From NCBI GenBank assembly GCA_016719135.1, contig JADKAV010000007.1:62001-126000 (forward strand): DNA of 64,000 nucleotides, in the 5' to 3' direction. The notes beneath the pieces were generated by a model. The model saw nothing but the letters and a program-made list of their open reading frames with translations. It was not told where the DNA came from and searched no databases. Position 1 is the first letter of the stretch. Each line of letters begins with the position of its first letter. This DNA comes from Micrococcales bacterium (GTDB lineage Bacteria > Actinomycetota > Actinomycetes > S36-B12 > UBA10799). Position numbers and translations under genes: made by a program. Shown here one piece after another: positions 1-8,592 of this stretch.

Positions 1-240
1 GGCCAGCAGGATCACGCGGTCGCTGTCCACGGTCACGAAGCCTTCGTGGATGTAGGCGCGCATGTCGTCACCTTGGACCGGGCGGATCAGGATCGGGCCG
101 TCGGCGAGCATCCCCATCAGCGGTGAGTGCCCGGGCATGATGCCGGTCTCGCCGTCAAGGGTTCGCAGCACGACCAACGAGGCCTCCCCCTCCCACACGT
201 TGCGCAGGGTGGAGACCAGGGCCACGGACAGGACAGCCAT
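1..240 (-). CDS. atpC: ATP synthase epsilon subunit, partial (3' end outside window)
   Basis: Eighty N-terminal residues of the F1 epsilon subunit, starting MAVLSVALVSTLRNVWEG and containing the family signature MPGHSPLMGML. Epsilon forms part of the central stalk, couples rotation to catalysis and can inhibit ATP hydrolysis. The gene runs off the left edge, so the C-terminal helical domain is not visible. The ATG lies 2 bases after the atpD stop, consistent with the last gene of the operon. The frame was read directly from the reverse complement. Confidence 0.9.
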   Translation of the reverse strand, partial: MAVLSVALVSTLRNVWEGEASLVVLRTLDGETGIMPGHSPLMGMLADGPILIRPVQGDDMRAYIHEGFVTVDSDRVILLA

Positions 241-242
241 GA

Positions 243-1688
243 CTACTTGGCCAACTTCGCGGCGTTGCGCTCAACGTCCTCGATCCCGCCGCACATGAAG
301 AATGCCTGCTCGGGGATGTGGTCGTACTCGCCGTCGGTGAGCGCCTTGAAGGAGGCGATGGTCTCCTCGACCGGCACGAACGATCCGGGCTGGCCGGTGA
401 AGGCCTCGGCCACGAACATGTTCTGGCTGAGGAATCGCTGGATCCGGCGGGCGCGGTTGACGAGGATCTTGTCCTCCTCGGACAGTTCGTCCATACCCAG
501 AATCGCGATGATGTCCTGCAGATCCTTGTAGCGCTGCAGGATCTCCTTGACGCGTGCGGCCACCGCGTAGTGGTCCTCACCGATGTAGCGCGGGTCCAGA
601 ATCCGGGAGGTCGAGTCCAGCGGGTCCACCGCGGGGTAGATGCCCAGCTCGGAAATCGGGCGGCTCAACGTTGTGGTCGCGTCGAGGTGCGCGAACGTGG
701 TCGCCGGCGCCGGGTCGGTCAGGTCGTCCGCGGGCACGTAGATCGCCTGCAGCGAGGTGATCGAGTGCCCACGGGTCGAGGTGATCCGCTCCTGCAGCTG
801 GCCCATCTCGTCGGCCAGTGTCGGCTGGTATCCCACTGCCGAGGGCATACGTCCCAGCAGCGTGGAGACCTCGGAGCCGGCCTGCGTGAACCGGAAGATG
901 TTGTCGATGAACAGCAGCACGTCCTGCTTCTGCACATCGCGGAAGTACTCCGCCATCGTCAGAGCCGTCAGGGCGACCCGCAGCCGGGTGCCCGGCGGCT
1001 CGTCCATCTGGCCGAAGACCAGCGCGGTCTTCTCGATGACGCCCGACTCGGTCATCTCCAGGAACAGGTCGTTGCCCTCACGGGTGCGCTCCCCCACACC
1101 GGCGAACACCGACACACCGCTGAAGTTCTCGGCGACGCGGTAGATCATCTCCTGGATGAGCACGGTCTTGCCGACACCGGCACCACCGAACAGGCCGATC
1201 TTGCCGCCCTTGACGTACGGGGTCAGCAGGTCGATGACCTTGATGCCGGTCCAGAAGACCTCGGTCTTGGACTCGAGCTGGTCGAAGCTCGGCGCGGGGG
1301 CGTGGATCCCGCGGCGCTCCTGAATGTCCAGCGAGGACTCCTCGACGTCGAGCGGCTTGCCCAGGGTGTTCCACACGTGGCCGAGGGTCACGTCGCCGAC
1401 GGGCACGGTGATCGCGTCACCGGTGTCGCGAACCTCGGTGCCACGGACCAGGCCGTCGGTCGGCTGCATCGAGATGGCGCGCACGATGTTGTCACCGATG
1501 TGCTGCGCGACCTCGAGGGTCAGGGTCCGGTGCTCGACATCGCCCTCGCCGGCGTCGAACGTGACGTCCACCTTCAGCGCGTTGAAGAGTTCCGGCATCT
1601 GCTCGGACGGGAACTCCACGTCGACGACCGGACCGGTGACCCGGGCCACCCGGCCCACTCCGGTGATCGTGTCTGGTGTCGCAGTCAT
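243..1688 (-). CDS. atpD: F1 ATP synthase subunit beta
   Basis: Catalytic beta subunit of F1, 481 residues, the usual family length. The Walker A motif GGAGVGKT sits near residue 155, and the DELSEED element appears as MDELSEEDK near the C-terminus. It makes ATP from ADP and phosphate at the alpha/beta interfaces of the cytoplasmic F1 head. The ATG at 1688 (MTATPDTITGVGRVARV) is chosen because family similarity begins there and an AGGGAG sequence lies about 11 bases upstream; an in-frame extension upstream has no family character and overlaps atpG. It starts 7 bases after the atpG stop, inside the atp operon. Confidence 0.97.
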   Translation of the reverse strand: MTATPDTITGVGRVARVTGPVVDVEFPSEQMPELFNALKVDVTFDAGEGDVEHRTLTLEVAQHIGDNIVRAISMQPTDGLVRGTEVRDTGDAITVPVGDVTLGHVWNTLGKPLDVEESSLDIQERRGIHAPAPSFDQLESKTEVFWTGIKVIDLLTPYVKGGKIGLFGGAGVGKTVLIQEMIYRVAENFSGVSVFAGVGERTREGNDLFLEMTESGVIEKTALVFGQMDEPPGTRLRVALTALTMAEYFRDVQKQDVLLFIDNIFRFTQAGSEVSTLLGRMPSAVGYQPTLADEMGQLQERITSTRGHSITSLQAIYVPADDLTDPAPATTFAHLDATTTLSRPISELGIYPAVDPLDSTSRILDPRYIGEDHYAVAARVKEILQRYKDLQDIIAILGMDELSEEDKILVNRARRIQRFLSQNMFVAEAFTGQPGSFVPVEETIASFKALTDGEYDHIPEQAFFMCGGIEDVERNAAKLAK

Positions 1689-1695
1689 GTGTCTT

Positions 1696-2640
1696 TCAGC
1701 TCCCTGCGGTTGCGGAGGCCAGCGCGTCGGCACCACCGACGATCTCGCTGATTTCCTGGGTGATCTCGGCCTGGCGGGCCTGGTTGGCTTGGCGGGTAAG
1801 GGTCTTCATCAGTTCGTCGGCGTTGTCGGTGGCCGACTTCATCGCGCGCTGGCGAGCGGCGTGCTCGGAAGCAGCCGACTGCAGCAGCGCCGCGTACACC
1901 AAGTACTCGACGTACTTGGGCAGCAATGCATCCAGCACCTCTTCGGCGCTGGGCTCGAAGTCGTACAGCGGCCACACCGGGGTGCCACCGGCGTTGTCGC
2001 CACCGGTGATGTTCGAGGCGGAGGTGTCCACCACCTCTTCCACTACCTCCAGCGGCAGGATCCGCAGAACCTGGACCTCTTGACGGGCGCGGTTGAAGTA
2101 GCGGGTGAAGACGATGTGGATCTCGTCGGCGCCACCGTCCTCAGTCTTCATGAGGAAGCGGTCGAGCAGCGCTTTCGCGATCGGCTTGGCGTCCTCGTAC
2201 GTGGGAGCGTCGGTGAATCCGGTCCACGAGTCGGCAACCTCGCGCTCGCGGAACTTGTAGAACCCCAGACCTTTGCGTCCCACGATGAAGGGAACGACCT
2301 CCATCTGGCGCTCACCGCGCATCAGTTCGATGAGGGCCTCACCCTCCTTGATCGCGTTCATCGAGTAGGCCCCAGCCAGACCACGGTCGGCGGTGATGAC
2401 CAGCATGGCCGCGCGCTCCTCGAGGCGCGCCTTGGCGGTCAGCGGGTGTTTACCCTTCGTGTGCGAGGCGGCAAGGCCCACCGCACGCATGAGTTCGAAC
2501 GAATAGGGCTCCGTGGCCGTCACCTGCTGCTGGGCCTTCACGATGCGCGACGACGCGATCAGTTCCATCGCCGTGGTGATCTTCTTGGTCGCCTGGACCG
2601 ATCGGATCCGGCGGCGGAAGACGCGTTGTTGAGCACCCAT
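1696..2640 (-). CDS. atpG: F1 ATP synthase subunit gamma
   Basis: Central-stalk gamma subunit, 314 residues. The N-terminus MGAQQRVFRRRIRSVQATKK and the C-terminal helix with ASEHAARQRAMKSATDNA are the two coiled-coil strands that turn inside the alpha3beta3 head. The long N- and C-terminal helices and the central Rossmann-like domain (ITADRGLAGAYS) are all present, so the protein looks complete. It begins 3 bases after the atpA stop and is followed closely by atpD, so it is surely co-transcribed. Confidence 0.96.
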   Translation of the reverse strand: MGAQQRVFRRRIRSVQATKKITTAMELIASSRIVKAQQQVTATEPYSFELMRAVGLAASHTKGKHPLTAKARLEERAAMLVITADRGLAGAYSMNAIKEGEALIELMRGERQMEVVPFIVGRKGLGFYKFREREVADSWTGFTDAPTYEDAKPIAKALLDRFLMKTEDGGADEIHIVFTRYFNRARQEVQVLRILPLEVVEEVVDTSASNITGGDNAGGTPVWPLYDFEPSAEEVLDALLPKYVEYLVYAALLQSAASEHAARQRAMKSATDNADELMKTLTRQANQARQAEITQEISEIVGGADALASATAGS

Positions 2641-2643
2641 CGG

Positions 2644-4278
2644 TCAGCCGCGCACCTGACGGGTCACCTGGGCGACCTTAATGTCTTCCTCGGGCAGCGC
2701 CTCCACCGGCACGTCCTTGACGAGTAAGTGCCCCTCGCTGGTCATGAAGGTCCGCTTGAAGGTGTCGACCGCCTTCTCCAGAGCGGTCACGGTGTCGTCG
2801 GACAGTTCCCCGGTCTCCCGGATCGTGGTCATGACCCCGGCGTGTTCGCGCTCGACGTTCTCCAGGAATTCAGCCTCGAACCGCTTGATGTCCTCAAGGG
2901 GGACGTCATCGAGCTGTCCGGACGTCCCGGCCCACACGGACACGACCTCACGCTCCATCGAGAACGGTGCGTACTGCGGCTGCTTGAGCAGCTCCACCAG
3001 CCGGGACCCGCGTTCAAGCTGCGCCTTGGACGCCTTGTCGAGATCGGAGCCGAACGCCGCGAAGGCTTCCAGCTCGCGGTACTGGGCAAGGTTCAGCCGC
3101 AGGCTACCGGCCACCTTTCGCATCGCCTTGGGCTGAGCAGAACCACCGACGCGGGAGACCGAGATACCGACGTTGATCGCCGGACGGACACCGGAGTTGA
3201 ACAGGTCGGACTCCAGGAAGCACTGGCCGTCGGTGATCGAGATGACGTTGGTCGGGATGTAGGCCGACACGTCGTTGGCCTTGGTCTCGATGATCGGCAG
3301 TCCGGTCATCGAACCTCCGCCGAGATCGTCGGACAATTTGGCGCAGCGCTCGAGCAGGCGCGAGTGCAGGTAGAAGACGTCACCGGGGTAGGCCTCGCGA
3401 CCCGGCGGACGGCGGAGCAACAGCGAGACGGCACGGTAGGCCTCAGCCTGCTTCGACAGGTCGTCGAACACGATCAGGACGTGCTGGCCGTTGTACATCC
3501 AGTGCTGGCCGATGGCCGAGCCCGTGTAGGGGGCCAGGTACTTGAAACCGGCCGAGTCAGAGGCCGGGGCAGCCACGATCGTGGTGTACTCCAGTGCGCC
3601 GTACTCCTCGAGGGCGCCGCGCACGGCGGCGATGGTCGAGCCCTTCTGACCGATCGCCACATAAATGCACTTGACCTGCTTCTTGGGATCCCCGGAGTCC
3701 CAGTTCGACTTCTGATTGAGAATCGTGTCCAGTGCGAGGGCGGTCTTACCGGTCTGCCGGTCACCGATGATCAACTGACGCTGGCCACGGCCGATGGCGG
3801 TCATGGCGTCGACGGCCTTGAGGCCGGTCTGCAGCGGCTCCTTCACCGGCTGGCGCTGCACGACGGTGGGCGCCTGCAGTTCCAGGGCGCGGTCGGTCTC
3901 CGCGACGATGTCACCGAGGCCGTCGATCGGGGTTCCCAACGGATCGACGACGCGGCCCAGGAAGCCGTCGCCCACGGGCACTGAGAGCACACGCCCAGTA
4001 CGGCGGACGATCTGGCCCTCCTCGATGTCGCTGCCGTCACCGAGCAGCACGACACCGATCTCACGAACGTCGAGGTTCAGCGCCAGACCGAGCAGGCCGC
4101 CCTCGAACTCCAGCAGTTCGTTGGTCATCGCCGAGTGCAGTCCCTCGACGCGCGCGATGCCGTCACCGGTCTCAACGACGCGTCCGACCTCCTCACGGGC
4201 GTTCTCGGGGGTGAACGAGGAGACGTTGGCCTCGATCGCTGCGCGGATCTCCTCCGGCGAGATCGAAAGTTCAGTCAT
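2644..4278 (-). CDS. atpA: F1 ATP synthase subunit alpha
   Basis: Non-catalytic nucleotide-binding alpha subunit, 544 residues. Walker A is GDRQTGKT near residue 170, and the family signature PAINVGISVSRVGG is present. It alternates with beta in the F1 hexamer. The ATG at 4278 (MTELSISPEEIRAAIEANV) matches the usual actinobacterial N-terminus. It lies 30 bases downstream of atpH and 3 bases upstream of atpG. No frame interruption is seen. Confidence 0.97.
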   Translation of the reverse strand: MTELSISPEEIRAAIEANVSSFTPENAREEVGRVVETGDGIARVEGLHSAMTNELLEFEGGLLGLALNLDVREIGVVLLGDGSDIEEGQIVRRTGRVLSVPVGDGFLGRVVDPLGTPIDGLGDIVAETDRALELQAPTVVQRQPVKEPLQTGLKAVDAMTAIGRGQRQLIIGDRQTGKTALALDTILNQKSNWDSGDPKKQVKCIYVAIGQKGSTIAAVRGALEEYGALEYTTIVAAPASDSAGFKYLAPYTGSAIGQHWMYNGQHVLIVFDDLSKQAEAYRAVSLLLRRPPGREAYPGDVFYLHSRLLERCAKLSDDLGGGSMTGLPIIETKANDVSAYIPTNVISITDGQCFLESDLFNSGVRPAINVGISVSRVGGSAQPKAMRKVAGSLRLNLAQYRELEAFAAFGSDLDKASKAQLERGSRLVELLKQPQYAPFSMEREVVSVWAGTSGQLDDVPLEDIKRFEAEFLENVEREHAGVMTTIRETGELSDDTVTALEKAVDTFKRTFMTSEGHLLVKDVPVEALPEEDIKVAQVTRQVRG

Positions 4279-4308
4279 TGTTCTCGGGCCTCTCGTGTTG
4301 GTTCTTCG

Positions 4309-5127
4309 TCAGTGGGTGAGGCGGCGGCGTGCCGCTTCGAGTCGGGTGGACAGGGTTCCGTCGATCACTTCGTCGCCGACGCGGACTTCCAGGCCACCCA
4401 CGACCGATGGGTCGACGGTGACGTTGAGCTGGACGTCGCGGTGGTGGATACGCGCCAAGGCGGCGGTGAGCCGATCGGACTGTTCGGGGGTCAGCGCAGT
4501 CGCGCTGCGCACATGGGCGACGACCCGCCCGCGCCGTTGTGCGGCCAGGCTGCTCAGGTCCGCAACTGCACCCTGCACCGGCCGTCCGTGCAGTTCGGTC
4601 GTGACGTTGGTCAGCAGGCTGACGGTCAGGGGGTCCGCCTTGTCTTCCAGCAGCTGCCGGGTGAGGGCCGACTTGCGCTGCTCGTCGACGGCTGGGTTGC
4701 TCAGCGCCATCTGCAGGTTCGGATTGGACTCGACCGCGCGGCCGAAGCGGAAGATCTCCTCTTCGACCCGGTCGAGCCGGCCCTGCTTCTCCGCGGACAT
4801 CAGCAACAGGCTCTGTCCTGCCTCGTCCATGGCCGTAACCATGTCGCGGTCGGTCGACCACCGCAGATCGACCGTCTGTGCGATCAGGTCCAGCGCGGCG
4901 GGCGCGACCTTCCCGTCGAGCAGGCGGCCGAGCAGATCCCGCTTGGCACCGGCCACCATCGCCGGGTCGGCCAGGGTCTGCCGCAGCGTGCGCTGCCCGC
5001 CGAGCAACGTCGAGAACGCCAGCACGGACTGACCGTCGGCGGCCAGGGCAGCCCCGTCAGCGGCGTCGAAGCGCGCGTTGACGGCCTCCCGCAACGCCGC
5101 CATGGAGGTGCGACTGGCCCCGATCAT
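4309..5127 (-). CDS. atpH: F1 ATP synthase subunit delta
   Basis: Delta subunit (OSCP homologue), 272 residues, the long form typical of Actinobacteria. It has an N-terminal helical domain and a C-terminal RVGDEVIDGTLSTRLE motif that marks the family. It links the peripheral b stalk to the top of F1. The start ATG overlaps the atpF TGA by one base (TGATG), implying translational coupling. It is not fused to a b subunit, which separates this organism from mycobacteria. Confidence 0.94.
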   Translation of the reverse strand: MIGASRTSMAALREAVNARFDAADGAALAADGQSVLAFSTLLGGQRTLRQTLADPAMVAGAKRDLLGRLLDGKVAPAALDLIAQTVDLRWSTDRDMVTAMDEAGQSLLLMSAEKQGRLDRVEEEIFRFGRAVESNPNLQMALSNPAVDEQRKSALTRQLLEDKADPLTVSLLTNVTTELHGRPVQGAVADLSSLAAQRRGRVVAHVRSATALTPEQSDRLTAALARIHHRDVQLNVTVDPSVVGGLEVRVGDEVIDGTLSTRLEAARRRLTH

Positions 5128-5675
5128 CAGTTCTGCCCGCCGTTCGGTGCCGCTTGTTCGAGTTCGGAGATGAAGCGGTCGACCACTCCGGCGGCGCGGG
5201 CGTCGTCGGTCATCGACTCACCCACGATGCGCCCAGCGAGGTCGGTGGCGACACCGCCCATGGACTTGCGCAACTCCGCGAGCGCCTTGGCCTTCTCCGC
5301 CTCGATCTGGGAGGTGGCGTTGGCGGCGATCTGTGCGGCCTGGACTTCGGCGGCCTTGCGGGCCTCCTCCATCACCGTGGCACGCTCGGCCTCGGTCTGC
5401 TGGCGGATCTCGGCGACCTCGGCGCGGGCTGCGGCCATCTGCTCCTGGTACTGCTCCAGGGTGCGCTGTGCCTCGGCCTGCGCCTCTTCGGCACGCTTGA
5501 TCCCGCCTTCGATCGCATCCGCGCGGTCTTCCAGCGTCTTCTTGATCACCGGCAGCGCGAACTTCGCCAGGACCCCGAACACGATGAAGAACGCGGCCAG
5601 ACCGATGAAGAACTCGAACAGCGGAATCCGCAGAACGTTGCTTCCGCCCTCTTCGGCAGCAAGCAGCCAGGTCAT
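5127..5675 (-). CDS. atpF: Fo ATP synthase subunit b
   Basis: Peripheral-stalk b subunit, 182 residues. One N-terminal membrane helix (roughly residues 16-38, with FFIGLAAFFIVFGVLAKFAL) is followed by a long charged alpha-helical coiled coil rich in Ala, Glu, Arg and Gln. The ATG at 5675 (MTWLLAAEEGG) gives the normal length; a further-upstream in-frame start would overlap atpE coding sequence and lacks family character. It starts 7 bases after the atpE stop. Only one b gene is present, as expected for a homodimeric stalk. Confidence 0.94.
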   Translation of the reverse strand: MTWLLAAEEGGSNVLRIPLFEFFIGLAAFFIVFGVLAKFALPVIKKTLEDRADAIEGGIKRAEEAQAEAQRTLEQYQEQMAAARAEVAEIRQQTEAERATVMEEARKAAEVQAAQIAANATSQIEAEKAKALAELRKSMGGVATDLAGRIVGESMTDDARAAGVVDRFISELEQAAPNGGQN

Positions 5676-5682
5676 GTTTACC

Positions 5683-5913
5683 TCACGTACCGAAGACGAA
5701 CGGGGCCACGAAGCCCAGCAGCGCCAACGCTTCGGCAAGTGCGAAACCCAGCAGCATGTTCTGCCGGATCACACCATAGGCCTCCGGCTGGCGGGCAATC
5801 GCTTGCACACCGTTACCGAAGATGATTCCGATACCGATGCCCGGGCCGATGGCGGCCAGGCCGTAGCCGATACTTCCCACTGAGCCGGTCAATTCGGCAA
5901 TCAGGTCCACCAT
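5683..5913 (-). CDS. atpE: Fo ATP synthase subunit c
   Basis: Proteolipid c subunit, 76 residues, forming the rotor ring in the membrane. Two membrane helices flank the polar loop ARQPEAY. Helix 1 carries the glycine motif GPGIGIGIIFG, and helix 2 carries the ion-binding glutamate in FALAEALALLG. No sodium-site pattern is obvious beside that glutamate, so a proton-driven enzyme is likely. It is followed 7 bases later by atpF. Confidence 0.96.
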   Translation of the reverse strand: MVDLIAELTGSVGSIGYGLAAIGPGIGIGIIFGNGVQAIARQPEAYGVIRQNMLLGFALAEALALLGFVAPFVFGT

Positions 5914-5976
5914 GTCGGTTCCTTCTCCTCTCGGACCCCCATGTCGCTGGGGGTACGTCTCATGTGTTGTGTCGGT

Positions 5977-6789
5977 TTAGTGCTCTGCGTGCAGTGACCC
6001 GGCTATGTACACCGCGGTCAACAGCGTGAAGATGTATGCCTGCAAGGCCTGGATCAGCGCCTCGAACGCAGTGAAGATGATCGTCATCAGGAACGACGTG
6101 GCCGAGCCCAGGATCCCTACCAGCGACAGGCTGGCCAGGTAGAAGGTCGCCACCGTGAACACCGTCAGCAGCAGGTGACCGGCGAACATGTTGGCGAACA
6201 ACCGGATGGACAGAGTGACCGGGCGGACGATCACGTTCGAGATCAGTTCAATCGGCGCCAGGATCACGTAGATGGCCTTGGGCATCCCGGGCGGGAACAT
6301 CATGTTCGTGAAGAACTTGATCGGGCCCTGGTGACGCATGCCCAGGTACATGTAGATCAGCCAGACGGTGATCGCCAAGCCGACCGGGAAAGCGAAACGG
6401 GAGTTCACCGGGAACTGCGCGCCGGGGATGATGCCCCAGAGGTTGCCGATCCACACGAAGAAGAACAGCGTGAACAGCAGGGGGACGAAGCGGTCGCCGT
6501 CCTTGCCGATGACTTCCCGGCTGATCCCGTCGCGGATGAACAGGTAGCCCATCTCGCCGACGCTCTGCAGCTTGCCCGGGATGAGTTTGGAGTTCCGGAA
6601 GGCGGCGAGGAAGAAAATGATGATGATCAGGGAGCCGAGCAGGAGCAAGAAGACCGGCTTGGTGAAGCTGCCGAAGTACGGTTCGATCTCGAAGATCGAC
6701 GCGTCCGGAGCGGGGAATCCACACCCGAAGTCATTGCCGAGATGACATCCCGGCTCGATCTCGGCCATGGGAACGACTGCGCCCAGCAC
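5977..6789 (-). CDS. atpB: Fo ATP synthase subunit a
   Basis: Membrane stator subunit a, about 270 residues with several membrane helices; it forms the proton half-channels against the c ring. The essential-arginine helix is visible as TLSIRLFANMFAGHLL. The GTG at 6789 is preferred: it overlaps the TAG of the upstream small gene (TAGTG) and has GGAGG just upstream. The first ATG is at 6768 (MAEIEPGCHLG) but lacks a ribosome-binding site. Both starts keep the whole conserved domain. Confidence 0.92.
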   Translation of the reverse strand: MLGAVVPMAEIEPGCHLGNDFGCGFPAPDASIFEIEPYFGSFTKPVFLLLLGSLIIIIFFLAAFRNSKLIPGKLQSVGEMGYLFIRDGISREVIGKDGDRFVPLLFTLFFFVWIGNLWGIIPGAQFPVNSRFAFPVGLAITVWLIYMYLGMRHQGPIKFFTNMMFPPGMPKAIYVILAPIELISNVIVRPVTLSIRLFANMFAGHLLLTVFTVATFYLASLSLVGILGSATSFLMTIIFTAFEALIQALQAYIFTLLTAVYIAGSLHAEH

Positions 6790-7031
6790 TACGCCTCCCG
6801 CTGTGTGTTGTGTCCGCCATCCAACGCGCGTAGGCGGAAGAAGATCAAATACGTGCTGGCCACGATGCCGAAGATCGCCCCGACCGCCAGTCCGACCGAC
6901 GTGTTCCCCAGAAAATAGCCGATGAGGAAACCGACTCCGCCGTACAGCAAGATACCCGCGATCAGGTTGTTCATGACGGTCCACGCGGCGTTCGGCGTCT
7001 GCGCGTCGACGGGCTCTTTTGCAGATTTCAT
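6789..7031 (-). CDS. small AtpZ/AtpI-type membrane protein
   Basis: Short protein of 80 residues with two membrane helices (LIAGILLYGGVGFLIGYFLG and LAVGAIFGIVASTYLIFF) and a charged tail. Size, topology and position directly before atpB fit the AtpZ/AtpI group of ATP-synthase assembly or magnesium-handling proteins, but sequence identity to a named member cannot be shown here. The ATG at 7031 is chosen; a TTG at 7043 is possible. Its TAG stop overlaps the atpB GTG, so translation of the two is likely coupled. Confidence 0.72.
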   Translation of the reverse strand: MKSAKEPVDAQTPNAAWTVMNNLIAGILLYGGVGFLIGYFLGNTSVGLAVGAIFGIVASTYLIFFRLRALDGGHNTQREA

Positions 7032-7085
7032 GGTCGCGCTCAACCTACCAGCACCCCCCGTCAGGCCGGATCCGACCCCGCGGCT

Positions 7086-7553
7086 TCACGAGGGGTCCTT
7101 ACGCAGTCGGGCGATGACCTCCGGGTCGTCGGACAGACCCAGTGTCGACTCGGGTTCCACGTACGCCGAGGGCCGCTTGGACAGCGATACAACGATCATT
7201 GCCGTCCACACCAGCGCACAGGCGACGATGGTGCCCGCGAACACCCTGGGGTCGAAGAACGTGGCGTTGCGCAAGGCGGCCAGAAGAATGAACAGAACCA
7301 CGATCTGGCCCATGTACACCCCCAGCGCAACGTTCAGACCCAGCGCTGGATTCGTGGCCAGAACCTTCTGTACCGCCATCTGGCCCAGCGCGAAGAAGGC
7401 GAGCACCACGGCGGTGGCCATGACGGCCGCGATCACCCCGGCGGTTCCAGCGACCAAAGCCCCCCAAACAACACCCAGCAGACCGACCACAGCAGTCGCG
7501 ATCGCCGGACGCACGAGGGCAGCCCGGGTAGGGATGGGGGAATCGGGATTCAT
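7086..7553 (-). CDS. ATP synthase protein I-like membrane protein
   Basis: Protein of 155 residues with four predicted membrane segments (about residues 15-35, 38-58, 74-95 and 105-125) and a hydrophilic C-terminal tail. At this position in actinobacterial atp operons a poorly conserved AtpI-like protein is usual, thought to help assemble the c ring. The ATG at 7553 (MNPDSPIPTRA) is preferred over a TTG at 7562. It is the first gene of the atp transcription unit visible here, 54 bases before the small AtpZ/AtpI-type gene. Confidence 0.72.
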   Translation of the reverse strand: MNPDSPIPTRAALVRPAIATAVVGLLGVVWGALVAGTAGVIAAVMATAVVLAFFALGQMAVQKVLATNPALGLNVALGVYMGQIVVLFILLAALRNATFFDPRVFAGTIVACALVWTAMIVVSLSKRPSAYVEPESTLGLSDDPEVIARLRKDPS

Positions 7554-7668
7554 GTCCTTCAACTGTAACGGTCAGGTAAGGACGGCCCGGCGGGGGTAGG
7601 CGGGCTTGATGGTGCACGGCCCCGGACTGCCGAGGGCACTGCGGGCGAGCGCGCCTTGCCGCCTCGCG

Positions 7669-8590
7669 TCACCGCCGCGACAGCGACGCTTCCGGTCGCG
7701 ACACCATCAACGCCAGCCCACCGAGCCCGATCAGGAAGACGACCAGCGCCAGCGGCCACGGGATCAGGGCGACCGCGACCGCCGAGAATGCGATCAGTGC
7801 GGTCCAGGCGTGCATCAGGCCGACGGCTCGCCGGTGGGAGTGACCCAGTTCGATCAGCCGGTGGTGCAGGTGCTCCTTGTCGGGCGCGAACGGGCTGCGC
7901 CCACGGCGGGTCCGGCGCACCACGGCCATCCCGACATCGAGCAAAGGAACCGCGATGACGGCCAGCGGCAGCAACAGGGGCAGGATCGCCGGCAGCAGCA
8001 GTTCACCGCGCACAGCACTGGGGTCGACCCGCCCTGACAGCATGATGGCGCTGGCCGACAGCAACAGGCCGATGAGCATCGAGCCGGTGTCCCCCATGAA
8101 GAGTTTGGCCGGATTCAGATTGTGCGGCAGGAAGCCCACACAGATCCCTGCCAGCAGCGCGCAGATCAGGGCGGCCAGTGTGGCTCGGTCGAATCCGAAT
8201 TCCACGGACAGCAGGAACGCGTACACGAAAAACGCGGTCGCGGCGATGCCCACGATCCCCGCGGCAAGGCCGTCGAGACCGTCGACGAAATTGACCGCAT
8301 TGATGGTCAGGACGACGAAAAGCACCGTGAGCAGCACGCTGGTCAGCGGGTCGAGCACCAACGTGCCACCGATCGGCAGCCACACCATCTGGATGCCCAG
8401 GAACGCCATGGAGCCGGCGGCCAGCACCTGGCCGGCGAATTTCGTGGGGGCGTCGAGGCCGAAGCGGTCGTCCAGCAGCCCGAGCACGACGATCAGGGTC
8501 GAGCCGACGATCAGTGCCAGGGGTTGCCGGTTGGCACCGAACACCGCACTGAGTTCGGGTAACCGGCTGGCCACGAGCATCCCGTACGGG
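7669..8590 (-). pseudogene. wecA: undecaprenyl-phosphate sugar-1-phosphate transferase (WecA/Rfe type), 5' end missing
   Basis: The remaining protein carries the polyprenyl-phosphate sugar-phosphotransferase motifs: LGLLDDRFGLD, NAVNFVDGLDGLAAG, NPAKLFMGDTGSMLIG and the cytoplasmic HLHHRL. WecA-type enzymes load a sugar-1-phosphate onto undecaprenyl phosphate to start cell-wall polymer synthesis. Family similarity begins abruptly at GMLVASRLPEL; the first 75-80 residues (first membrane helices and the TPRxGG region) are absent, and upstream DNA instead encodes the end of GlyA in another frame. The frame stays open back to 8649, but those residues are out-of-frame glyA. Either a real deletion or an assembly join. 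Confidence 0.8.
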
Positions 8591-8592
8591 AT
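8579..8592. repeat. perfect 14-base palindrome at the glyA/wecA breakpoint
   Basis: ATCCCGTACGGGAT reads the same on both strands. It covers the last GlyA-like codons (Tyr-Pro) and the first WecA-like codons. GlyA similarity ends and WecA similarity starts, one frame apart, exactly here. Confidence 0.85.

Noticed and set aside
318..1751. Long open frame on the plus strand opposite atpD (and similar ones opposite atpA, glyA, lysA, argS, sbcC, glgP)
   Set aside because: High GC leaves few stops in antisense frames. The translations are rich in R, H, G, V, Q with no family motifs, while the minus-strand proteins are unmistakable.
1..7553. b-delta fusion ATP synthase as in mycobacteria
   Set aside because: atpF and atpH are separate, overlapping by one base, each of normal length.
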